From: Planomicrobium okeanokoites | Lineage (GTDB): Bacteria; Bacillota; Bacilli; Bacillales_A; Planococcaceae | Length of the DNA: 64,000 nt | Direction: 5' to 3' | NCBI RefSeq assembly: GCF_003428875.1 | Contig: NZ_QQRS01000002.1 | Location: 124,001-188,000 of the forward strand | Shown: one piece after another, positions 53,673-62,461 of the stretch | Numbering within the stretch: position 1 is the stretch's first letter | Layout of the letters: every line of letters begins with the position of its first letter | Made by a program: the position numbers and the translations under genes | The notes under the pieces: model-generated | The model's database searches: none | The model's input: only the letters and a program-made list of their open reading frames with translations | What the model was told of the DNA's origin: nothing

Positions 53673-54554
53673 ATGAATTTCGGAAAAATCATCACTGCGA
53701 TGGTCACGCCTTTTGATGCAAACGGCGATATTGACTTTCCAGCTACAGAAAAACTGATTGAGCACCTGATCGCAAACGGTTCTGACGGCCTCGTCGTTGC
53801 CGGCACTACCGGTGAATCGCCGACTTTGACGGCGGCTGAAAAATTGGCGCTGTTCAAATTTACCGCGGAGAAAGTGAATGGCCGTATTCCCGTCATTGCA
53901 GGAACCGGTTCAAACGATACCCGTTCATCGATTGCGTTGACAAAGCAAGCTGAAGAAGCAGGTGTCGATGGCATCATGCTTGTCACGCCTTATTATAATA
54001 AGCCCGCGCAGGAAGGCTTATTCCAGCATTTCAAAGCCATCGCCGAAGCAACTCACCTGCCGATCATGCTTTACAACATCCCCGGCCGCAGCGCTGTCAA
54101 TATGGCACCTGAAACAATCATCCGTTTGTCCGCTGTCAGCAACATCGTTTCTGTCAAAGAAGCCAGCGGCAACCTTGACGCTGCGTCAATGATTATCGAT
54201 GGCACGCCGGACGGCTTTACGGTATACAGCGGCGACGATGGTTTGACGCTTCCGCTGATGGCAATCGGCGCGGACGGCATCGTTTCAGTGGCTTCACACA
54301 TCATCGGCAATGAAATGCAGGAGATGATTGCTAACTTTACAAGCGGCAACATCAAAGAAGCGGCAGCCCAGCACCGCAAACTGCTTCCGGTCATGAACGC
54401 GCTGTTTGCAGCACCAAACCCTGTACCGGTAAAAACTGCTTTACAATTACTCGGCGTCGAGACGGGCAAAGTCCGCTTGCCGATGATTCCGTTGAACGAC
54501 GAAGAAACTGTCACCCTACGTCAGCTTCTCGAAGCCGGCAATATCCGGGCTTAA
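53673..54554 (+). CDS. dapA: 4-Hydroxy-tetrahydrodipicolinate synthase
   Basis: First committed enzyme of the lysine/diaminopimelate branch; condenses pyruvate with aspartate semialdehyde. 293 residues, a TIM barrel. GTTGESPTL binds pyruvate (Thr-Thr pair), Tyr in PYYNKPAQEGL, Arg in YNIPGRSAVNM, and the Schiff-base lysine in IVSVKEASGNL near residue 163. It is alone behind an L-box riboswitch rather than in an asd-dapG-dapA operon as in B. subtilis. Start ATG follows AAAGGATGGG. Confidence 0.97.
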   Translation: MNFGKIITAMVTPFDANGDIDFPATEKLIEHLIANGSDGLVVAGTTGESPTLTAAEKLALFKFTAEKVNGRIPVIAGTGSNDTRSSIALTKQAEEAGVDGIMLVTPYYNKPAQEGLFQHFKAIAEATHLPIMLYNIPGRSAVNMAPETIIRLSAVSNIVSVKEASGNLDAASMIIDGTPDGFTVYSGDDGLTLPLMAIGADGIVSVASHIIGNEMQEMIANFTSGNIKEAAAQHRKLLPVMNALFAAPNPVPVKTALQLLGVETGKVRLPMIPLNDEETVTLRQLLEAGNIRA

Positions 54555-54567
54555 TTCATATGAACGA

Positions 54568-54603
54568 AAAAAACGCTGGAGCATCGCGCTTCAGCGTTTT
54601 TTC
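54568..54603. terminator. Bidirectional terminator between dapA and the RsbR-like gene
   Basis: Stem AAACGCTG..GC/GC..CAGCGTTT with T or A tracts on both sides. Confidence 0.8.
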
Positions 54604-54611
54604 GTGTTCAA

Positions 54612-55457
54612 TTATAATTTAGTGAAATCAAGCTTCTCAAGTGTCTGCTTCAAGCTGCCGCCCGTTACGAGTGAACGCGTGTCGATACCCAATTGGGACA
54701 GCGTAATCGCAATTTCTGAACGGATGCCGGTCAAAATCGCTTTAACACCCACCATATTGAGTGCCTGAACAATCTTAATGATTTGTTCAGCCACCATTGA
54801 ATCCACTTTGACTACGCCGGACAGGTCGATCACCAATGTGGAAATCCGGAGTTTATTGGCAGCTGTCAGTGTTTTCTCAAGGATGAACTGAGCACGGTCA
54901 ATTTCAAGATCTCCAACAAGCGGCAAAATCGCTACTTTATCAGCGATCGGCACCACTGGAGCGGAAAGTTCGAAAAATTCCTGTCGCGCTGCAGTGAGTC
55001 TTTCCTGATATGCATCGATATAGGCGCTGCTGTAAGAATACATAGCGTGATCCAAAAGTGTATGGAAAAATTCCATCGCATCGAACAAAGTCTCCATAGG
55101 GATACTTTGAAGTTTCCCTTCACTTCTGATCAATTTCGCCAAATGTTTGCGGTATAAAGAAGATTCAGCAAGAGCTGCGTCCAGCATCATATTCGCTTCC
55201 AGGAAATAGCGGCCAGTTGCGAAGCCCCAGGAATCAATGGCTTCGTAAACCTTTTTTTCGTCACAGGAATTTATCAGGGAAGTTCCGAGCAATTCTACGA
55301 AACCTGCTCGGGCTTCTATGACCTGCTTGATGAATTGTTCATTTTGGACCATATCATCAGGTTCCGAATCCTTCATGACTTCTTCGTTGATCAGTTCCGC
55401 AATCAGGTATTTATCATCTATGACACGCTGTCCCAAAACTTCATAATATTTATCCAT
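54612..55457 (-). CDS. RsbR-like STAS-domain stress protein
   Basis: 281 residues. Residues about 155-275 are a STAS domain with LVIDLSGVVKVDSMVAEQII and LTGIRSEIAITLSQLGID, the two regions phosphorylated in RsbR proteins; the first site is Ser here (VDSMV) where B. subtilis RsbR has Thr. The N-terminal 150 residues are helical and divergent, as in the RsbR family, where they sense signals in the stressosome. No RsbS or RsbT gene is adjacent. The start ATG is 4 nt after GGAGGT. It follows a second rsbQ-like gene on the same strand, 119 nt away. Confidence 0.88.
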   Translation of the reverse strand: MDKYYEVLGQRVIDDKYLIAELINEEVMKDSEPDDMVQNEQFIKQVIEARAGFVELLGTSLINSCDEKKVYEAIDSWGFATGRYFLEANMMLDAALAESSLYRKHLAKLIRSEGKLQSIPMETLFDAMEFFHTLLDHAMYSYSSAYIDAYQERLTAARQEFFELSAPVVPIADKVAILPLVGDLEIDRAQFILEKTLTAANKLRISTLVIDLSGVVKVDSMVAEQIIKIVQALNMVGVKAILTGIRSEIAITLSQLGIDTRSLVTGGSLKQTLEKLDFTKL

Positions 55458-55576
55458 CAGTACCTCCATGAGCTAGCATTCAATGTTATTTGAATTTATT
55501 ATACCTGTAGAGTGAAGTTCAGTGTACTGCTTTTAGATAAACTCGAAAAAATATTATCTTGTAAAAAGCGAAAGAC

Positions 55577-56398
55577 TCAAGAAACAGATAGGTATTCAGC
55601 TATTTTGCTGATGGTTTCTTCCGCATCGCTTACATGCGGGCTATGACCTTCAGCATCCATCAATTTATACTCGCTGTTTTCAATCCGGCTATGTACGTAT
55701 TCACCGACAGCTTCAGGTGCGACCGCGTCACCCCGTGTCTGCAGGATCAAAGTCGGCACTTTCACTTTCTCCAATTCTTCACGAACATCCGCCAGGAAAG
55801 TTGCTTCCGCAAAATCGCGCATCACTTCCGGATCGTTCGCACACAGCAGTTGTTCAAACTCAGCTGCCAGATGTGGCCGGGCAGCGTTTTGCATGACAAC
55901 TGGGGATAAGAAACGCGCGAACTCGTTATAGTCACCTTCAATCATCTGCAGCATGCCTTCAATATCAGCTTTTTCAAATCCGCCGTGATAACCGGGTTCA
56001 TTCAAAAAGTATGGAGATGGCCCGATCATGATCAGATTTTTCATCAGTTCAGGACGTTCGACTGCGGCAAGAGCGCCGATCATACTGCTGACTGAATGGC
56101 CGATAAACACTATATTTTCAAGCGACAAGGCATCGCATAATTCCAGAAGGTCCTGTTTATAACCTTCCAATGTCCGGTATCTTTCCTTATTATATGCAGA
56201 TTTATCGCTTTGACCGGAACCGACGTAATCGAAAAGTACAACTCTATATTTTGTTTCGAAAGCTGGCGCAATTTTATCCCACACATATTGGTCGCAGCCG
56301 AAGCCATGGGCAAACACTAGAACTTTCTGTCCTTGCCCCCCAATTTTAACGTTATTCCTTCTGACCAGCTGAGCAGCGGACTCTTTCGTTTCAGTCAT
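55577..56398 (-). CDS. rsbQ: RsbQ-like alpha/beta hydrolase, copy 2
   Basis: 273 residues. Catalytic Ser in GHSVSSM, Asp in QTRGDAVAPEAVG and His in AEGHSPHVS. AHGFGCDQYVWDKI and FDYVGSGQSD match RsbQ and the related plant KAI2/D14 receptors. In B. subtilis RsbQ makes or delivers an unknown small molecule to the PAS domain of the RsbP phosphatase during energy stress. Here it has its own unit after a terminator and lies upstream of the RsbR-like gene. It is clearly similar to copy 1 at 57490, with an N-terminus about 8 residues longer. Start ATG lacks a strong site (AGGGG, 8-10 nt). Confidence 0.9.
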   Translation of the reverse strand: MTETKESAAQLVRRNNVKIGGQGQKVLVFAHGFGCDQYVWDKIAPAFETKYRVVLFDYVGSGQSDKSAYNKERYRTLEGYKQDLLELCDALSLENIVFIGHSVSSMIGALAAVERPELMKNLIMIGPSPYFLNEPGYHGGFEKADIEGMLQMIEGDYNEFARFLSPVVMQNAARPHLAAEFEQLLCANDPEVMRDFAEATFLADVREELEKVKVPTLILQTRGDAVAPEAVGEYVHSRIENSEYKLMDAEGHSPHVSDAEETISKIAEYLSVS

Positions 56399-56511
56399 TT
56401 ACGTCATCACCCCTTGCAATAAAATCGCTATTTTCCTTTTACAATGCTAATTTCATACTAACAAACTTAAGACCAATCTCCTAAGATAAGAGCTTAAAAA
56501 TTATACAAAAA

Positions 56512-56542
56512 TAAAAATAAACCTTGCCACGGTGGCAAGGTT
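56512..56542 (-). terminator. Terminator of the RsbQ/PAS-GGDEF unit
   Basis: Stem AACCTTGCCAC/GTGGCAAGGTT followed by TATTTTTATTTTTG on the minus strand. Confidence 0.85.
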
Positions 56543-56548
56543 CGACGT

Positions 56549-57478
56549 TCAGGAAGAAACCGATACACGGTTCCGTCCTGCATTTTTAGAATTATATAAA
56601 GCTGTATCCGCTTCATTCAGTAAATCGGGAAAAGAATTACAGTCTGAATTGCTTGCCACGCCGATGCTGACGGTAATCGGCTGATAGGGCCAGTCATGCA
56701 TTTCCACGTTAAAGCGAATTTTTTCCGCAATTTTTTGAGCCTCACTCAGCTCCACTATGGGTAATACGGCAACAAATTCCTCTCCGCCAAGACGCGCGGC
56801 AAAACCATCATCTCCAATCGTCCTGGTCAGCACTTCTGCTAATTCCTTCAGAACCACATCTCCCGCATGATGGCCGAATGTATCGTTGATCCTTTTAAAA
56901 AAATCAATATCGATTATCAATAATGTCAAATTGCTTTCTGCAATGAGACCTGGCAGGAATTCCTCCAGATAACGGCGGTTTTTGAGTCCTGTCAATACAT
57001 CTGTATTTGTCATTTCCCTCAGCCGCCCATTCATTATATTCAATTCTTCCTGTTTGTATTTCACTTCATCCAGCAATAATTGAAGCTCGCTGTTCGCTTC
57101 TGCTGTCGCCTGGCTGATTTGTTCCGCTTCCCGTTTGGCGTTCAATAATTCATTTTCATATTCATTTCGGATGGGCACCTGCATAAAGGCACATTCAAAG
57201 AGCTCATTCCGTTTACGGGTGTTCATCAATACAGGAATCGGTCCATCAGGGCCTTTCAACCTTAAAAACATTTCACTGACAGCCCCGTGTGTAATGATTG
57301 CCGGAATGAAATAAGTTTGAAAGTAGACTCTTGAAGCAATGGTCAGTAAGTCATGCATATGAGTGGGAACGGAGACCAGATGGGACATTTCAATCATCGT
57401 CCTGTTCATCTCAATAATCTTCAATTCCTGGTCCATCACCAGATAGCCCAGTGGGGCGAAATTCAATTGTTCCTCCAT
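56549..57478 (-). CDS. PAS-GGDEF diguanylate cyclase coupled to RsbQ
   Basis: 309 residues. Residues about 1-105 are a PAS domain of RsbP-like appearance (FAPLGYLVMDQELKIIEMN, SRVYFQTYFIPAIITHGAV), then a coiled coil (about 110-150), then a GGDEF domain with TDVLTGLKNRRYLEE, IDIDFFKRINDTFGH and an intact active site ARLGGEEF, so it should make cyclic-di-GMP. No RxxD inhibitory site is evident before GGEEF. The start ATG is 8 nt after AGGAG, which overlaps the stop of rsbQ copy 1 (TAGGAG); the genes are 11 nt apart and translationally coupled. This replaces the phosphatase of the B. subtilis RsbQ-RsbP pair with a cyclase. Confidence 0.92.
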   Translation of the reverse strand: MEEQLNFAPLGYLVMDQELKIIEMNRTMIEMSHLVSVPTHMHDLLTIASRVYFQTYFIPAIITHGAVSEMFLRLKGPDGPIPVLMNTRKRNELFECAFMQVPIRNEYENELLNAKREAEQISQATAEANSELQLLLDEVKYKQEELNIMNGRLREMTNTDVLTGLKNRRYLEEFLPGLIAESNLTLLIIDIDFFKRINDTFGHHAGDVVLKELAEVLTRTIGDDGFAARLGGEEFVAVLPIVELSEAQKIAEKIRFNVEMHDWPYQPITVSIGVASNSDCNSFPDLLNEADTALYNSKNAGRNRVSVSS

Positions 57479-57489
57479 CAACTCATCTC

Positions 57490-58287
57490 CTAACCAGCCA
57501 AATACTCTTTGATGACTGTGGCCGTTTCTGCGGCATCGCTTATGTGCGGATTATGGCCCATGGCTTTCATGATGACCAGCCGGCTATTGGCAATATGGTC
57601 GTGCACATACTGCCCCACTTCGAGGGGCGCAATGGCATCGAATTGAGTTTGCATGATTAATGTCGGCACTGTGAGTTTGCTGAGCTCCGAACGCATATCG
57701 GAAGTAAAAGTCACTTCCGCAAACTGACGGGCGATCTTCGGATCATTTGAACAAAGCAGCTGCTCAAAGTTTTCCGCCAGCTCTGGACGGTCCTCGTTGC
57801 TCATTACTACCGGCGCTAAATATTTTGCCCATTCTTTATAATTCACTTCCATCATATCCAGCAGCTCGATAATATCCGATTTATCGAAGCCGCCCTGATA
57901 GCCGGGTTCATTCAGATAATGCGGAGACGGCCCGATCATCACCAGCTTGCTGAATAATTCAGGACGCTCAATCGAGGCAAGCATCCCGATCATGCTGCTG
58001 ACCGAGTGTCCGACGAAGATGAAGCTATCGTCTTCGAGGGAATCACAGACATCCAGCAAATCCTGTTTGTAACCGTACAAATCACTGTACCGCTCTTGTG
58101 AATAAGCTGTTTTATCACTTTGGCCGGAACCGACGTAATCAAATGTGATCACTTTATAATCGATTTTAAATTGATCAATGACTTCGTTCCACACCAATTG
58201 GTCGCAGCCGAAGCCGTGTCCGAAAATAATCGCTGTTTTTCCTTGCCCCGTAATTTTCACATTATTTCTTTTTGCAACATCCATCAT
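57490..58287 (-). CDS. rsbQ: RsbQ-like alpha/beta hydrolase, copy 1
   Basis: 265 residues. Catalytic Ser in GHSVSSM, Asp in QTQFDAIAPLEVG and His in AMGHNPHIS; GHGFGCDQLVWNEV and FDYVGSGQSD are diagnostic for RsbQ. The B. subtilis protein is an energy-stress factor that activates a PAS-domain partner through a small hydrophobic compound. Here the partner gene, 11 nt downstream, encodes a PAS-GGDEF protein. Start: two adjacent ATGs after GGGTGG; the first has the better spacing (6 nt). Confidence 0.92.
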   Translation of the reverse strand: MMDVAKRNNVKITGQGKTAIIFGHGFGCDQLVWNEVIDQFKIDYKVITFDYVGSGQSDKTAYSQERYSDLYGYKQDLLDVCDSLEDDSFIFVGHSVSSMIGMLASIERPELFSKLVMIGPSPHYLNEPGYQGGFDKSDIIELLDMMEVNYKEWAKYLAPVVMSNEDRPELAENFEQLLCSNDPKIARQFAEVTFTSDMRSELSKLTVPTLIMQTQFDAIAPLEVGQYVHDHIANSRLVIMKAMGHNPHISDAAETATVIKEYLAG

Positions 58288-58451
58288 GCGAGTCCACCCA
58301 TTCCCTTTATTATGCGTAAATCCTTTGAAACTTTTCCAATGGGACTATCATATCAAATAAGCCGTTTAAACTATATGAAGAAAATATATATATGTGTATG
58401 TATAACCTTAAACAATACTAAATACCTGGTTCCGAGATTTTATTAGCCATA

Positions 58452-58480
58452 GAAAAAACCGGCCATCAGCTGGCCGGTTT
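58452..58480 (-). terminator. Terminator of the duplicated surface-protein gene
   Basis: 10-bp stem AAACCGGCCA/TGGCCGGTTT followed by TTTCTATGG on the minus strand. Confidence 0.85.
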
Positions 58481-58498
58481 ATAACTTACTGCTATATA

Positions 58499-59866
58499 TT
58501 ATTGTTTACGTGCTCTGAACGCCATAGTTGTTGTCAATGCTGCAAGCATCAATCCAGCGAAGATCCATAGGTATGGGATTGTTCCGCCTTCAGCTCCGCC
58601 AAGACCAGTTGCAGGCATTTTCTCAGGCATTTCAGCTCCACCGAATTGTTCAGGGAATTGATCCGTGATGGCTGCTGACAATCCAGCTGCCGGCATTGTC
58701 ATATGTGCATATGCAGAACGCATTTCAGCGTAAGCTGTTTCATAGTCACCAGCTACATAAGCATCAAATGATCCAAGCAATTGGCTGACGTGTGTTGTCA
58801 AACCTTCTTCCAAAGCATCAGCCGGAACACGTCCTTCTGTTGCTGCATCAAGCAATGCTGCCTGTTCCACAATATACTCATCAAGATCAGCTTTCGCCTG
58901 CTCCTGTGCTTCAGTGTCCCCAGCTCCAGTCGCTTTCACATAATCAACGAAGTAGCCGATATGCGAGCCCCAGATTTCAGCGAATTGTGCTCCTGCTTCT
59001 TCACCATAAACCGAAGCTACTGCTGCTGAAAGGTCATCAGCGTTAGCCATCAATGCTCCAGCCGCCTGATCGAAACTTGCTGCGCCATCAGCGCCGTCCT
59101 GCATAGCCATTACCGCAAGACCTGCGTGCTCAGTGAATGTGTAATTCAAAGTTGCGCGCAAATCGATTGCCGGAGTATCAGGGTTTGTGCCATCCACCAA
59201 TTCCGGGAATTGATCAGCGATTGCGATTGATAATGTTTCAGCAAACATGCTCATATGGTGAATTGCTTCACGCTCTAAAGTGTATGCAGTTTCGAAGTCT
59301 TCTGTAGCGTATGCGTCAAATGCTTTGATCAGCTGATCAACGTGCATGTCCAATCCTTCTTGAACTGCTGCTGCAGGTAAACGTCCTTCAGTTGCTGTAT
59401 CGAAGAACTCTGACTGTTTTTTCTTGTATTCTTCAAGTTGAGCCAAAGCTTCGTCTTTTGCAGCCTGGTCATCTGCAGCTGTTGCTTTTACATAGTCAAC
59501 GAAATAGCCGATATGCGAGTTCCAGATTTCCTGGAATGCCGCTCCGCCTTCTTCACCGTAGACTGAAGCTACTGCTGCTGTAAGATCATCTGAATTTGCC
59601 AATAATGCGTTTGAAGCATTTTCGAAGTCATCAGCGCCGTCAACACCTTTTCTCATTGCTTCAACTGCCAGGAAAGCATGTTCCGTAAGAACTGTATCCA
59701 ATTGGATGCGAAGTTCAGCCGCTGCTGTATCCGTCGCTACAGCTGTTTGCGCTGATTCATTGGTTCCGCTCGAATGTGATCCGTGGCTGTCGGCAAGAGC
59801 CGCCGTTGGTACCAACATTGCCAAGCTAAGTGGAAGTGCTACTAAAAGTTTGTTCATTTTCATCAT
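58499..59866 (-). CDS. Exported protein with tandem histidine-containing helical domains and a sortase-like tail
   Basis: 455 residues. Signal peptide (about 1-25, cleavage near ALA-DSHGSH), then two copies of a helical domain of about 170 residues. Matching pieces: TEHAFLAVEAMRKGVDGA/TEHAGLAVMAMQDGADGA, NSHIGYFVDYVKAT/GSHIGYFVDYVKAT and EGRLPAAAVQEGLDMHV/EGRVPADALEEGLTTHV. Histidines are conserved at several places in both. The end, MPATGLGG, a hydrophobic segment and FRARKQ, looks like an LPxTG sorting signal with Met for Leu. I do not know the family; metal binding at the cell surface is a guess. Start ATG follows AGGAG at 6 nt. Confidence 0.82.
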   Translation of the reverse strand: MMKMNKLLVALPLSLAMLVPTAALADSHGSHSSGTNESAQTAVATDTAAAELRIQLDTVLTEHAFLAVEAMRKGVDGADDFENASNALLANSDDLTAAVASVYGEEGGAAFQEIWNSHIGYFVDYVKATAADDQAAKDEALAQLEEYKKKQSEFFDTATEGRLPAAAVQEGLDMHVDQLIKAFDAYATEDFETAYTLEREAIHHMSMFAETLSIAIADQFPELVDGTNPDTPAIDLRATLNYTFTEHAGLAVMAMQDGADGAASFDQAAGALMANADDLSAAVASVYGEEAGAQFAEIWGSHIGYFVDYVKATGAGDTEAQEQAKADLDEYIVEQAALLDAATEGRVPADALEEGLTTHVSQLLGSFDAYVAGDYETAYAEMRSAYAHMTMPAAGLSAAITDQFPEQFGGAEMPEKMPATGLGGAEGGTIPYLWIFAGLMLAALTTTMAFRARKQ

Positions 59867-60030
59867 GAATCTCTCCTTTTTCCTGTTTTATTTTTTCGTT
59901 CTGACTGTATAACGCAGGCGGATCTTTTTTAGATCACATTTTTTTCAATAAAATTTTGGGGAGTGGTTTTTGGGAGAGAGATCAGGGTGATTTCTACTTG
60001 ATTAAGGAACAGAAACCTCATCAAAAATGG

Positions 60031-60144
60031 GTTATGCGCGGTCAGAATTTTTTATGCGCGGTGAGCGGGATTTACGCGCGATTAAAAATTTTTATGCGCG
60101 GTGAGCAAAGTTTAGGCGCGATTAAAAAAGTTTATGCGCGATTC
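60031..60144 (+). repeat. Six-unit direct repeat with exact 20-bp period
   Basis: TTTATGCGCG (with small changes) begins at 60031, 60051, 60071, 60091, 60111 and 60131. The bases after it alternate between GTGAGC-like and ATTAAAAA, which hints at a 40-bp higher-order unit. It fills the gap between the surface-protein gene and the SulP gene; no gene is seen there. Confidence 0.9.
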
Positions 60145-60182
60145 GCTGGCACAGAACTGCCCCTTTCAATTTTTTACCCATA

Positions 60183-60218
60183 GAAAAACAGCCTTTCTAC
60201 TATATAAGAAAGGCTGTT
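60183..60218 (-). terminator. SulP transporter terminator
   Basis: 12-bp stem AACAGCCTTTCT/AGAAAGGCTGTT followed by TTTCTATGG on the minus strand. Confidence 0.8.
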
Positions 60219-60230
60219 ACATAAAGCTAT

Positions 60231-61691
60231 TTAATGTGTCGGCAACTTAGCTGTATCACTCTTGAAGATCGCCAGCTGGTCAATCAGCTTCTGGCTGCCT
60301 GTATCGAGTCCGACAATATCGACTTGATTGCCATTCTCCCTGAACTTCAGGACGACACGGTCAACGGCGCCGACACCGGAATCATCCCAGATGTGGGCAT
60401 CGGTGAAATCGACGACCACTTTCTCACCTGTGATGCCGTAGTCGAATTTCTCAAGGAAATCTTCGACAGAAGCGAAGAACAATTGGCCTTCCACATGATA
60501 ATGCGTGGCATCAAGCAACCGCTTCTGCACTTTGATCTTCGAAATCTTGGCCACGAAGAAAATCGCACTCAATAAAACACCTGCCAGTACACCCATTGAC
60601 AGATCGTGGGTATAAACGACAATCGCCACAGTAGCCACCATTACAATCGAATCCGCTTTTGGCGCTTTTCTCAAATAAGAGAACGACTTCCAGTCGAATG
60701 TTCCGATCGATACCATGATCATGATGCCAACGAGCACCGGCATCGGAATTTGAATGACAACGTCACCCAATACGATGATCAGGAACATCAGCAAGGCACC
60801 AGCGACCAGAGCCGACAAACGGCCTCTGCCCCCCGATTTAACATTGATGATCGACTGGCCGATCATGGCACAGCCCGCCATTCCGCCGAAGAATCCCGTT
60901 ACGAAGTTGGCGATCCCCTGGCCGCGCGCTTCTTTATTTTTATTGCTTTCCGTATCTGTCATGTCATCGACGATATTCGCCGTCAATAAGGTTTCAAGCA
61001 ATCCAACAACCGCCAATGCCAATGAATACGGCAGGATGATCATCAAAGTTTCCAGATTAAAAGGCACATTCGGCAATAAAAATGCTGGAAGTGTCTGGCT
61101 GATGGTTCCCAAATCTCCCACTGTGCGCATCTCGAAACCCGAATAGATCGCTACAGCTGTAAGCAAAACAAGTGCAATCAGCGGAGCCGGTATGGCTTTA
61201 AAGAATCTCGGTACAATATATACAATTGCCAATGTAATGGCGACAAATACATACGTAATGGTATTGATGCCCAGGAAATGCGGCACTTGCGCCATGAAAA
61301 TCAGGATTGCGAGTGCATTGACGAAGCCGATCATCACCGCACGCGGGATGAACTTCATCACTTTTGCGACTTTGAAGACGCCGAACAAAATTTGAATGAC
61401 CCCTGTCAGGATGGTTGCTGCCAGTAAGTATTCAAGTCCGTGATCCTGCACCAATGGCACCATCAACAGGGCCATAGCGCCGGTTGCCGCTGAAATCATA
61501 CCGGGCCGTCCGCCGACAAAAGCGATGATGACGGCTATACTGAATGATGCATACAAGCCGACCATCGGATCGACGCCTGCAATGATTGAAAATGCAATGG
61601 CTTCAGGGATTAATGCTAAGGCAACGACAGTTCCCGCCAGAATATCGCCCCGTATATTTCCGAACCATTCTTTTTTTAAAGTTTCACCCAC
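60231..61691 (-). CDS. SulP-family anion transporter with STAS domain
   Basis: 486 residues. About 12-14 membrane segments with the SulP signature near the start ([30 protein letters not shown]), NIVDDMTDT and [20 protein letters not shown], and a C-terminal STAS domain (about 390-475, [20 protein letters not shown]). Members carry sulfate, bicarbonate or dicarboxylates; the short STAS linker and length are similar to bicarbonate-type BicA and several uncharacterised Bacillota proteins. The start is GTG, 9 nt after AGGAG. Confidence 0.92.
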   Translation of the reverse strand: MGETLKKEWFGNIRGDILAGTVVALALIPEAIAFSIIAGVDPMVGLYASFSIAVIIAFVGGRPGMISAATGAMALLMVPLVQDHGLEYLLAATILTGVIQILFGVFKVAKVMKFIPRAVMIGFVNALAILIFMAQVPHFLGINTITYVFVAITLAIVYIVPRFFKAIPAPLIALVLLTAVAIYSGFEMRTVGDLGTISQTLPAFLLPNVPFNLETLMIILPYSLALAVVGLLETLLTANIVDDMTDTESNKNKEARGQGIANFVTGFFGGMAGCAMIGQSIINVKSGGRGRLSALVAGALLMFLIIVLGDVVIQIPMPVLVGIMIMVSIGTFDWKSFSYLRKAPKADSIVMVATVAIVVYTHDLSMGVLAGVLLSAIFFVAKISKIKVQKRLLDATHYHVEGQLFFASVEDFLEKFDYGITGEKVVVDFTDAHIWDDSGVGAVDRVVLKFRENGNQVDIVGLDTGSQKLIDQLAIFKSDTAKLPTH

Positions 61692-61805
61692 GATATTTTT
61701 CTCCTCTTGTTGTCTAATTTTGAGTGTTGCCCCGAATTACGGAACTACGATTTCACAATGAGAATAGTGTATCATCCGTAATCCGAAAATGGAACCTTTT
61801 TGGTC

Positions 61806-61838
61806 CTTTCATTTCAAATAAATATGTTATAATGAAAG
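61806..61838 (+). promoter_or_regulatory. Extended -10 promoter inside an inverted repeat
   Basis: CTTTCATT (61806-61813) and AATGAAAG (61831-61838) are perfect inverted arms, 25 bp apart start to start. The extended -10 TGTTATAAT (TATAAT at 61828-61833) overlaps the right arm, so binding there would repress. Confidence 0.6.
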
Positions 61839-61865
61839 CAATATGCTAGACGAGGAGTTTTAACC

Positions 61866-62408
61866 GTGAAGATTGGCTATGCGAGACCCATAGAAGGGGA
61901 TATTGATTGCGGCAAGCAAAAAGAGCTGTTCACTGATATGAACTGTGCCGAAACTTATGTTGAAAGCCACTCTTCTCCAAAGAAAAGAGAGGAACTGAAA
62001 AGGCTTCTGGAACATCTTAAATCTGATGACCGACTGATGGTGAAAAGCCTTCATGTGCTGGCTGATTCAACGCGTCACCTGATGGAACTGCTGGATTTAC
62101 TGGAGCAGAAAGGATGCACATTATATTCGCACAGGGAACAGATCGATACCGATCCGGATAAATTATACAGTTTCCAGAAAATCGTCCAATGCCTCGCGGA
62201 TTTTCAGAGCGATTCGATCAGTGCCAAAACAAAAGCCGGCCTGACTGTAGCCAAGGAAAAAGGAATGCACGCGGGACGGCCGAGAAAACCGGACGCTAAT
62301 GTAAAAAAAGCGATTGAGATGTATGAAAGCAAGAAATATAATCTTGCAGAAATCAAGGAAAAGACCGGCATCAGCAAATCCACCCTATACCGCTACCTGG
62401 AAAACTAG
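61866..62408 (+). CDS. Degenerate serine-recombinase (resolvase/invertase) family protein
   Basis: 180 residues with the length and layout of small resolvases: an N-terminal catalytic fold (KIGYARPIEGDIDCGKQKEL), the helix region SDSISAKTKAGLTVAKEKGM, the hinge HAGRPRK and a Hin-like helix-turn-helix (AEIKEKTGISKSTLYRYLE). The usual catalytic RVSTxxQ is missing (RPIEGD: no Ser) and the LDRLxR arginine motif is replaced by LHVLADSTRHL. It therefore is probably not a recombinase but may still bind DNA as a regulator. The start is GTG, 7 nt after GAGGAGT. No transposon or inverted segment is seen around it. Confidence 0.82.
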   Translation: MKIGYARPIEGDIDCGKQKELFTDMNCAETYVESHSSPKKREELKRLLEHLKSDDRLMVKSLHVLADSTRHLMELLDLLEQKGCTLYSHREQIDTDPDKLYSFQKIVQCLADFQSDSISAKTKAGLTVAKEKGMHAGRPRKPDANVKKAIEMYESKKYNLAEIKEKTGISKSTLYRYLEN

Positions 62409-62425
62409 CCCCTCCAGATTATGAA

Positions 62426-62456
62426 GAAAAGAGCGCCTCGGCGCTCTTTTTTAATC
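62426..62456. terminator. Bidirectional terminator
   Basis: 11-bp stem AAAAGAGCGCC/GGCGCTCTTTT between two convergent genes. Confidence 0.9.
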
Positions 62457-62461
62457 TTTTT

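Noticed and set aside
61866..62408. Active invertase or transposon resolvase marking a mobile element
   Set aside because: Catalytic Ser and key arginines are missing; no flanking inverted repeats, transposase or cargo.
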